DNA from: Bacteroidales bacterium
Lineage (GTDB): Bacteria > Bacteroidota > Bacteroidia > Bacteroidales > UBA10428
Reading direction: 5' to 3'
Assembly (NCBI GenBank): GCA_016935615.1
Contig: JAFGQO010000027.1
Coordinates: 1-50,531 of the forward strand
Length of the DNA: 50,531 nt
Under the pieces are notes generated by a model. The model worked only from the letters and a program-made list of their open reading frames with translations. It made no database searches and was not told the DNA's origin. Position 1 is the first letter of the stretch. The number at the start of each line of letters is the position of its first letter. Positions 44,650-50,531 of this stretch are shown here, in pieces. A program made the position numbers and the translations under genes.

Positions 44650-45228
44650 TCAGAATGAATTATTCAGCCAGTTTTCAATGATTTTCAATCCGTACTTTGT
44701 AAGAACGGATTCAGGATGAAATTGAACACCTTTCACATCATATTCTTTATGGCTTATCCCCATAATAATCCCAAACTCATCCAGGCTATTGATCTTAAAG
44801 CAATCCGGCAGATCTTCTCTTGATACCACCCATGAATGGTATCTTCCCACTTCAAGTGTTCCGGGGATCTCTTTGAATAATCTGTCCTCAGGTGCAATGA
44901 TATTGATGGTTGTGGATACTCCGTGGTATACTTTGGACAGATTGATCAATCTTCCGCCAAATGCTTCGGCAATGGCCTGGTGTCCCAGGCAAACACCCAA
45001 AATAGATTTTGAGGCAGAATACTTTTTCACGATGTCAAGACAAATGCCTGCTTCTATAGGTATTCCGGGACCGGGAGATAATAAGATCTTGTCATATTCC
45101 TGGATAGCATCAAGCTCTATCTTGTCGTTTCTGAACACATCCAGCGGATCATCCGTAAGATTTTCAATATAGTGTACCAGATTGTATGTAAATGAGTCGT
45201 AATTGTCAATGACCAGTATTTTTTCCAT
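44650..45228 (-). CDS. trpG: anthranilate synthase component II (glutamine amidotransferase)
   Basis: The 192-residue class I amidotransferase supplies ammonia to TrpE. Conserved elements are ILVIDNYDSFTYNLVHYI at the start, LLSPGPGIPIEAG near residue 50, catalytic Cys in LGVCLGHQAIAEAFGG near residue 78, and His-Glu in GVQFHPESVLTKYG near residue 168. It begins 2 bp after the trpE stop, so the two are coupled. It could also serve a folate pabB enzyme, as in some bacteria; no pabB lies here. Confidence 0.96.
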   Translation of the reverse strand: MEKILVIDNYDSFTYNLVHYIENLTDDPLDVFRNDKIELDAIQEYDKILLSPGPGIPIEAGICLDIVKKYSASKSILGVCLGHQAIAEAFGGRLINLSKVYHGVSTTINIIAPEDRLFKEIPGTLEVGRYHSWVVSREDLPDCFKINSLDEFGIIMGISHKEYDVKGVQFHPESVLTKYGLKIIENWLNNSF

Positions 45229-45230
45229 TG

Positions 45231-46637
45231 TTATATAGTTTTAGCAAGATCAATGGCTTTTTTCAATGCGCCGAGTTTATTATTTACTTCCATGAGTTCA
45301 CTTTTTTCGTCTGATTCGGATACGATTCCTGCTCCTGCCTGATAGAATAATGTATTGCCTTTACTTAAGAAGGTACGTATCATTATGGCATGGTTGAGAT
45401 TGAACTGAAGATCAATAAAACCAATCGCGCCACCATAATAACTTCTCCCCTGGTTTTCATATTTGTCAATGAGTTCCATAGCCTTGTATTTCGGTGCGCC
45501 CGAGAGTGTTCCTGCGGGGAAAGTAGCCATCATCATATCCACGACCTTTGAAGGTTCATTCAGCTTCCCGGAAACTGTAGATACAAGATGAATAACATGG
45601 GAATAGAACTGTACTTCTCGGTAACTGTCCACTTTCACATCTATGCCATGCCTGCTGAGATCATTTCTTGCAAGATCGACCAGCATCACATGTTCGGCAT
45701 TTTCCTTTGGGTCTGCGCAGAGTTGTTTTGCAAGTTCATTGTCCTTTTTGTCATCTCCTGTACGCTTAAATGTACCTGCGATAGGATTGATTATAGCTTT
45801 CCCCTGTTGTATTTTCAATTGTGCTTCGGGCGATGAACCGAAAATCCGGTAATCGCCATAATCAAAATAAAATAAATAAGGAGACGGATTCACAGAACGA
45901 AGAGTCCTGTAAACATTAAAATCGTCTCCCTTGTATTCCTGTGAAAATTGCCTCGACAGAACGATCTGGAAAACATCTCCCCGATAACAGTGTTTTTTTC
46001 CATTGCTGACCATTTCCATGTATTCATCATCAGAGATGTTTGATTGTTCATTGTTCAATGTCTGAAACCTGGCTGGCTCTTTAACATTTTGGTTAAAGAT
46101 CAATGTTTTGATTTCATCAATCCTGCTGGTTTTTCCTTCAAAGATATTTTCGAGGATGATCAGTTCATTTTTAAAATGGTTGATGGCAATTACATACCTG
46201 AAAAAATTGTACCTGACTTCAGGGATTTTATAGGTTTCATGACTCTTTTTATTCAGCTTAATGGTCTCAAAGTGTTGCAAGGCATCATAGCTGGCATATC
46301 CAAATACACCATTTACAAGTGTATTATCTCCATGTTCAACGATGAAAGCACGTATGAACTTATCGAATTTATCACGGAAGTCCTGCACGGAATTCAGGGT
46401 ACTTTCACTCTTTTCACCATCGGGATATTCTTCCGATACAACTCCGTTATCAACCTGAAAAGTTGCTACAGGGTCAAGGCAGATAAAAGAGTATGAATTT
46501 TCATGTCCATGGTAATCAGAGCTTTCCAACAGAAACGAGTACCTGAATTTTTCGTGTACCTGCAAAAATACACTTACAGGGGTAACCATGTCTGCCAGTA
46601 CTTTTTTTGTCGCTAATCTAATTTTATATGTATGCAT
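45231..46637 (-). CDS. trpE: anthranilate synthase component I
   Basis: The 468-residue enzyme converts chorismate to anthranilate, the first committed step. The N-terminal feedback element LLESSDYHGHENSYSF matches the LLES tryptophan-binding motif near residue 36. The catalytic region includes FGSSPEAQLKI, PIAGTFKRTG, ENAEHVMLVDLARNDL and TFPAGTLSGAPKYKAMELI. Its ATG lies 30 bp after the attenuator hairpin, so expression is probably controlled by leader translation as well as by enzyme feedback. Confidence 0.97.
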   Translation of the reverse strand: MHTYKIRLATKKVLADMVTPVSVFLQVHEKFRYSFLLESSDYHGHENSYSFICLDPVATFQVDNGVVSEEYPDGEKSESTLNSVQDFRDKFDKFIRAFIVEHGDNTLVNGVFGYASYDALQHFETIKLNKKSHETYKIPEVRYNFFRYVIAINHFKNELIILENIFEGKTSRIDEIKTLIFNQNVKEPARFQTLNNEQSNISDDEYMEMVSNGKKHCYRGDVFQIVLSRQFSQEYKGDDFNVYRTLRSVNPSPYLFYFDYGDYRIFGSSPEAQLKIQQGKAIINPIAGTFKRTGDDKKDNELAKQLCADPKENAEHVMLVDLARNDLSRHGIDVKVDSYREVQFYSHVIHLVSTVSGKLNEPSKVVDMMMATFPAGTLSGAPKYKAMELIDKYENQGRSYYGGAIGFIDLQFNLNHAIMIRTFLSKGNTLFYQAGAGIVSESDEKSELMEVNNKLGALKKAIDLAKTI

Positions 46638-46666
46638 GTTTTTCTTTTTAATATGGATTAAAATCA

Positions 46667-46700
46667 GAAGCGGCTTACCGTGAGTACGATAAGCCGCTTC
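46667..46700 (-). terminator. trp attenuator hairpin
   Basis: On the minus strand GAAGCGGCTTA (46700-46690) pairs with TAAGCCGCTTC (46677-46667) in an 11-bp perfect stem with a 12-nt loop, followed by TGATTTTAAT. It lies between the trpL stop codon and the trpE start, the place of a Rho-independent attenuator. The U-run is short. Confidence 0.8.
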
Positions 46701-46723
46701 TTGTATTGTATTTATTTTTTACA

Positions 46724-46736
46724 ACAGGGGTCCTGT
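46724..46736 (-). other. small hairpin after the trpL stop codon
   Basis: ACAGG-ACC-CCTGT forms a 5-bp stem two bases after the leader TGA. It could be the pause hairpin or part of an alternative antiterminator fold; I could not resolve the antiterminator by eye. Confidence 0.35.
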
Positions 46737-46737
46737 C

Positions 46738-46797
46738 TCACGTTTTCGGGAGAAATCGGAGCCACCACCACCAGATTGTAAGAAATACTCTATTCAT
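46738..46797 (-). CDS. trpL: trp operon leader peptide, 19 codons with four tandem Trp
   Basis: The ORF ATG at 46797 to TGA at 46738 encodes MNRVFLTIWWWWLRFLPKT. Four consecutive TGG codons at positions 9-12 are what a ribosome-stalling tryptophan sensor needs. An AGGAAAG sequence lies 9 bp upstream, and a Bacteroidota promoter ends 19 bp upstream. The 11-bp attenuator hairpin and trpE follow. It is too short for automatic gene calls. Identification rests on Trp codon density, position and the hairpin; translation has not been shown. Confidence 0.88.
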   Translation of the reverse strand: MNRVFLTIWWWWLRFLPKT

Positions 46798-46816
46798 ATT
46801 GTTTGTTGCTTTCCTG

Positions 46817-46849
46817 CAAAGATATGTTATAATTTTTTAAATAAACAAA
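46817..46849 (-). promoter_or_regulatory. trp operon promoter, Bacteroidota type
   Basis: Minus strand: TTTG at 46849-46846, 21-bp spacer, TATCTTTG at 46824-46817; both boxes match the TTTG / TAnnTTTG consensus. The -33 box begins 2 bp after the clpX stop codon, so trp transcription starts immediately downstream of the clp operon. Confidence 0.8.
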
Positions 46850-46851
46850 TA

Positions 46852-48072
46852 CTAAGCAACCTTTAAACGCTTAATATCTTGTTTTTCAAGTTTTTCAGCT
46901 GCATATTTTTTTGTAATGGTCATCTCTTCCTTATTTCCTTTGGAGGGGAGTTCGAACATTGCATCGATCATAATTGCTTCGCATATAGAGCGAAGTCCGC
47001 GTGCGCCCAATTTAAATTCGATAGCCTTATCCACAACATATTCAAGAACGTTGTCTTTAAAAGAAAGGTTGATTCCGTCCATTTCAAACAACTTGATATA
47101 TTGTTTAATGATCGAGTTTTTAGGCTCGGTCAGGATCCTTCGCAAAGCATTCCTGTCGAGCGGATGAAGGTAAGTGAGAACGGGAAGACGTCCTACGATT
47201 TCCGGGATCATACCAAAGGATTTCAGATCCTGCGGAGCAATGTATTGCAGCAAATTTGTCCTGTCAATTTTATCAGCAACTTTTGAAGCACTATACCCGA
47301 CAACACGAGTGTTCAATCGTTGTCCGATCTTTTTTTCTATTCCGTCAAAAGCTCCTCCGCAGATGAACAGGATATTCTTTGTGTCCACAGGGATCATTTT
47401 CTGATCGGGATGTTTTCTTCCGCCCTGGGGAGGAACATTGATAACAGATCCTTCAAGCAGTTTCAGAAGACCTTGTTGAACTCCTTCTCCCGATACATCA
47501 CGAGTAATGGAAGGATTGTCAGATTTGCGGGCTATTTTGTCAATTTCATCGATGAATACAATTCCTTTTTCAGCAGCTTCAACATTGTAATCAGCTACCT
47601 GCAATAACCTTGTCAGGATACTTTCAATATCTTCACCGACATAGCCGGCTTCTGTAAGGACTGTGGCATCAACAATGGTGAACGGCACGTTCAGCAATCT
47701 GGCAATGGTTCGTGCAAGAAGGGTCTTGCCCGTCCCTGTTTCACCAACCAGAATAATATTGGACTTTTCAATTTCAACATCATCATCTTTCCGGTGATGA
47801 TGCATAAGGCGTTTGTAGTGGTTATAAACAGCTACCGACAGGTATTTTTTTGCCTGATCCTGGCCGATTACGTACAGATCAAGTGAGCTTTTTATTTCTG
47901 AAGGCTTAACAAGTTGTATGGAGTTGATATCAAAATCACCTTTCTTTTTCAGTTCTTCCTGTACAATTTCATAGGCCTGCTCAATGCAATTGTCGCATAT
48001 ATGCCCTGAAATACCGGCAATCAGAAGATTGGTATCACTTTTTTCTCTGCCGCAGAATGAACACCTGTCCAT
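46852..48072 (-). CDS. clpX: ATP-dependent protease ATP-binding subunit ClpX
   Basis: The 406-residue unfoldase has an N-terminal C4 zinc finger ([10 protein letters not shown] with C-x2-C near residues 4-7 and CDNC near 27-30). Walker A GETGTGKT lies near residue 112, and Walker [13 protein letters not shown] near 170. The ClpP-docking loop region and sensor motifs (ARGLRSICE) are also visible. It threads substrates into ClpP. It is last in the tig-clpP-clpX operon, 11 bp after clpP, and the trp promoter follows its stop. Confidence 0.97.
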   Translation of the reverse strand: MDRCSFCGREKSDTNLLIAGISGHICDNCIEQAYEIVQEELKKKGDFDINSIQLVKPSEIKSSLDLYVIGQDQAKKYLSVAVYNHYKRLMHHHRKDDDVEIEKSNIILVGETGTGKTLLARTIARLLNVPFTIVDATVLTEAGYVGEDIESILTRLLQVADYNVEAAEKGIVFIDEIDKIARKSDNPSITRDVSGEGVQQGLLKLLEGSVINVPPQGGRKHPDQKMIPVDTKNILFICGGAFDGIEKKIGQRLNTRVVGYSASKVADKIDRTNLLQYIAPQDLKSFGMIPEIVGRLPVLTYLHPLDRNALRRILTEPKNSIIKQYIKLFEMDGINLSFKDNVLEYVVDKAIEFKLGARGLRSICEAIMIDAMFELPSKGNKEEMTITKKYAAEKLEKQDIKRLKVA

Positions 48073-48083
48073 AATGAAAGATT

Positions 48084-48761
48084 TTATTTTTTCGTACGTT
48101 CAAGTACTTCATCGACCATGCCGTATTCAAGTGCTTCTTTCGCTGTCATCCAGTAATCGCGATCCGAGTCTTTTTCCACTTTTTTAATGTCTTTGCCGGT
48201 ATGATCAGCAATGATCTTGTACAATTCGGTTCTGAGTTTCAGTATTTCCCTGGCCGTAATTTCGATATCAGATGCCTGTCCCTGAGCCCCACCCATAGGC
48301 TGGTGGATCATAACTCTTGAATGCTTCAATGCCGACCGTTTGCCTTTATGACCTGCACAAAGCAGCACGGCAGCCATCGAGGCGGCCATTCCGGTACAGA
48401 TGGTGGCAATATCAGAGGATATATATTGCATGGTGTCATAAACTCCCAGACCGGCATGCACTGCACCACCCGGGGAATTGAAGTAGATCTGAATATCTTT
48501 GCCCGGATCGGTAGAATCGAGGTATAACAACTGAGCCTGAATTACGTTTGCCACGTAATCATCAATTGGCAATCCAAGGAAAATGATCCTGTCCATCATC
48601 AGACGTGAAAACACATCCATAGAAGCAACATTTAACTGCCGTTCTTCAATAATTGTGGGAGATATATAGTTATTGTAGACAGAAGTTATTTTTTCCAGGG
48701 TCATGCTGCTGATACCCCGGTGCTTTGTTGCATATTTTTTAAAATCCTTAATATCATCCAT
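48084..48761 (-). CDS. clpP: ATP-dependent Clp protease proteolytic subunit ClpP
   Basis: The 225-residue serine protease has the catalytic triad Ser128 (CTGMAASMA), His153 (VMIHQPMGG) and Asp202 ([10 protein letters not shown]). The structural motif [18 protein letters not shown] is also present. It carries an N-terminal extension of about 30 residues before the usual mature start, as in other Bacteroidota. It lies between tig and clpX, with 34 bp to the tig stop. Confidence 0.97.
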   Translation of the reverse strand: MDDIKDFKKYATKHRGISSMTLEKITSVYNNYISPTIIEERQLNVASMDVFSRLMMDRIIFLGLPIDDYVANVIQAQLLYLDSTDPGKDIQIYFNSPGGAVHAGLGVYDTMQYISSDIATICTGMAASMAAVLLCAGHKGKRSALKHSRVMIHQPMGGAQGQASDIEITAREILKLRTELYKIIADHTGKDIKKVEKDSDRDYWMTAKEALEYGMVDEVLERTKK

Positions 48762-48795
48762 ATACCCTTGAATTATAGCTTATGTAAAGGTAATA

Positions 48796-50151
48796 CTATT
48801 TTTCAAACAATTTGTTGAATTTCTCCGAGCTGATCTCTTTGTTTTCAACCTTTGCTGTGTTCTTAACAAATTGTATTACTTTATCTTCTACGACACGTGT
48901 TTTTAATTTGTTTCTGTCCTCTTCACTGGCAAGTATACGTTTTGAGAATTCTTCAAGATGTTCATCGGGCACATTTGACATTCCGTATTGAGCAAACTGC
49001 ATACGTGCAACATCCTTGGCAGCTTGTTTCATATCTTCATCGGCAACTTCAAGTTTGTGCTCGTCAACCAGTTTATCCTTTATCAATTGCCATTTAAGGT
49101 CGTTCTCGAAATGATCGTATTCCTTTTCAATTTGCTCCATGCTGAATTTTCCCTCATTGATCATAAGCAACCACCTTTTCAGGAAATCATTTGGCAGGGG
49201 GCTTCTGAATTTTTTCAGGAGTATTTCTTTTGCATCAACAGAAAACCTGTATTCACTATCCCTCACAAGGTTCTTTTTTGCTTCTTCAGTGATTTTTTCC
49301 CTGAACTCTTTTTCGGATTTTACGATTCCTTGCCCAAAAACTTTATTGAATAAGTCCTGGTTTATCTCAGCGTTTTTGAATAATGAGATATCCTGAATGG
49401 TTATTCTAAAGTTTTGCGAAAGATCGGGCACTTTGCTTTTGTCGATCTTTAGAATGGCTGAAAGCTCGGTATCGTTGGGGTATGCTTTTTTCAGATCAAT
49501 AGTCAAAACATCATTTTTTTTGGATGAAAGAACAGACTTTTTGATCCGATCATCTTTGATCAGTTCAACCGAAAGTGTAGCATCATCAACATGAATACCA
49601 TTTTCAACCGGCTCACCATCAGGATCAAGTTCCCTTATTTCTGCTTTAATCAGAGACTTATCAGTCATTTTATCAACGCTTTCCGGTTCTCCAAAGCGCT
49701 GAGCATAGCCTTCGATATACTTATCAATGAGTTTGTCATCCACTTTGATCGTGTACAGAGGGATCTTGTCTTTGGGAGTAACATTGATATCAATCTCAGG
49801 AGCAATACCCAGGTCAAATTTGAACTCGAATTCAGAATCATGATCCCAGTCGATCGGTTTTCTTTCTCCTTTGTGGGGTAATGGCTCACCCAGGATATTT
49901 AGCTTCTCTTCCATAAGGTATCTGGCAATGGATTCTGAGACGAACTTATTCACTTCCTCAACAAGCACCGGCTTACGGTACATTTTACTGATCAGTCCCA
50001 TGGGCACCTTCCCCGGTCGGAACCCGTCAATTCTGGCTTTCTTCCTGTAATCTTCCAGAACGGTTTTTACCTTTCCCTCATAATCTTCTTTCTCCAGGCT
50101 TATGCTCAACACAGCATTCAGCTCATCGATGTTTTCTTTATTAATATTCAT
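48796..50151 (-). CDS. tig: trigger factor
   Basis: The 451-residue ribosome-associated chaperone has the N-terminal ribosome-binding region with the signature-like DGFRPGKVPMGLISKMY near residue 42. A PPIase-like region with insertion and a helical C-terminal domain rich in Lys/Glu follow. Divergence from the E. coli PPIase domain is usual in Bacteroidota. The gene heads the tig-clpP-clpX operon, the standard order. A hairpin at 50186-50229 separates it from the tRNA-Leu repeat array. Confidence 0.92.
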   Translation of the reverse strand: MNINKENIDELNAVLSISLEKEDYEGKVKTVLEDYRKKARIDGFRPGKVPMGLISKMYRKPVLVEEVNKFVSESIARYLMEEKLNILGEPLPHKGERKPIDWDHDSEFEFKFDLGIAPEIDINVTPKDKIPLYTIKVDDKLIDKYIEGYAQRFGEPESVDKMTDKSLIKAEIRELDPDGEPVENGIHVDDATLSVELIKDDRIKKSVLSSKKNDVLTIDLKKAYPNDTELSAILKIDKSKVPDLSQNFRITIQDISLFKNAEINQDLFNKVFGQGIVKSEKEFREKITEEAKKNLVRDSEYRFSVDAKEILLKKFRSPLPNDFLKRWLLMINEGKFSMEQIEKEYDHFENDLKWQLIKDKLVDEHKLEVADEDMKQAAKDVARMQFAQYGMSNVPDEHLEEFSKRILASEEDRNKLKTRVVEDKVIQFVKNTAKVENKEISSEKFNKLFEK

Positions 50152-50185
50152 TCTATGAATTTTTCTTCAATACCTGATTTTTTTG

Positions 50186-50229
50186 TATAAAAACCGCTAA
50201 CACGAGCGATATGCGAAAGTATCAGCGGT
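50186..50229 (-). terminator. terminator upstream of tig, for tRNA-Leu transcription
   Basis: ACCGCTAA (50193-50200) pairs with TCAGCGGT (50222-50229), one wobble, and on the minus strand the stem is followed by TTTTTATAC. It would end transcription coming from tRNA-Leu and the repeat array. Confidence 0.6.
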
Positions 50230-50242
50230 CATGCGCAGACAA

Positions 50243-50458
50243 AGGGACTTCCCGATAGTCATCGGGATAAACTTCTCATCCCTTATTCTTTTCTACGAAA
50301 AGCCAACAAGTGCTGCTGCACTTGTTCTCATCCTTACTTCGTGCGGATGAAGGGACTTCCCGATAGTCATCGGGATAAACTTCTTATCCCTGGATCTTTT
50401 CTTCGAAAAGTCAACAAGTGCTGCTGCACTTGTTCTCATCCTTACTTCGTGCGGATGA
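50243..50458 (-). repeat. two 108-bp tandem repeats continuing into tRNA-Leu
   Basis: Units 50243-50350 and 50351-50458 differ at about 6 of 108 positions, and the first bases of a third unit are the tRNA-Leu sequence itself. Each junction recreates the tRNA 3' end: 50343-50357 is identical to 50451-50465. In tRNA orientation each unit contains strong hairpins: AACAAGTGC-AGCA-GCACTTGTT, CTTTTC-GAA-GAAAAG, GGGATAA-GAAG-TTTATCCC and CCCGAT-GACT-ATCGGG. No ORF is convincing. Confidence 0.85.
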
Positions 50459-50531
50459 AGGGACTCGAACCCCCACGCCCGAAGGCACTAGATCCTAAGT
50501 CTAGCGCGGCTACCAATTACGCCACATCCGC
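50450..50531 (-). tRNA. tRNA-Leu (anticodon TAG)
   Basis: The minus strand gives a complete class II tRNA: acceptor GCGGATG/CATCCGC, anticodon stem CTAGA/TCTAG with loop CTTAGGA (anticodon TAG), a long variable arm TGCCTTCGGGCGT, T-arm GGGGG-TTCGAGT-CCCTT and discriminator A. The 5' end coincides with the window edge at 50531. Its 3' end is copied in the repeat array downstream. Confidence 0.95.

Noticed and set aside
50243-50458. Tandem repeats considered as a CRISPR array
   Set aside because: Units are 108 bp with no unique spacers, only two full copies exist, they extend into a tRNA gene, and no cas genes are present.

Overview
The window looks like chromosomal DNA of a Bacteroidota bacterium, most likely from the Bacteroidales/Marinilabiliales side. 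The signs are AT-rich DNA, promoters of the phylum type (TTTG, then 19-21 bp, then TAnnTTTG) upstream of several genes, a PG0541-type PII-like protein beside an RND pump, a proline-rich TonB, a lamin-tail surface protein and weak use of Shine-Dalgarno sites. Most genes are housekeeping or envelope genes. I see no prophage, CRISPR array or intact insertion sequence.

Layout. 1-8.0 kb: a NodU/CmcH-type carbamoyltransferase, a polytopic flippase-like protein, a hybrid histidine kinase whose receiver has lost its phospho-acceptor, an AlbA_2 (Schlafen-type) protein and an LTA-synthase-like membrane sulfatase. 8.2-14.9 kb: a tripartite efflux operon transcribed leftward (TetR, TolC, adaptor, RND pump, PII-like protein), with a palindrome inside its promoter. 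15-25 kb: transglutaminase/propeller protein, GIY-YIG ORF beside tRNA-Ala, TonB, lipoprotein, HflX, Asd, a large lamin-tail surface protein and ribosomal protein S20. 25-33 kb: branching enzyme, then a leftward envelope-transport operon (TetR, outer-membrane barrel, ABC ATPase, two FtsX-type permeases, LolA-like carrier). 33-40 kb: RibF, AhcY, a Rieske-like lipoprotein lacking both histidines, a small membrane protein, GreA, a HIT protein, RuvC and a lipoprotein. 40-46.9 kb: a complete trpE-G-D-C-F-B-A operon. 46.9-50.2 kb: tig-clpP-clpX. 50.2-50.5 kb: a tandem repeat array fused to the 3' end of tRNA-Leu.

The strongest regulatory signal is in front of trpE. A promoter just after clpX is followed by a 19-codon leader ORF with four consecutive Trp codons and then by an 11-bp perfect hairpin with a short U-run, which reads as a trp attenuator. 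Other points worth checking are the TetR operator-like palindrome, the ABC/LolA-like/barrel module, the repeats that copy a tRNA 3' end, a GIY-YIG ORF that appears frameshifted and lies between two tRNA-like segments, and a roughly 157-bp MITE-like element downstream of trpA. Coding calls rest on translated motifs read by eye; no database search was possible.
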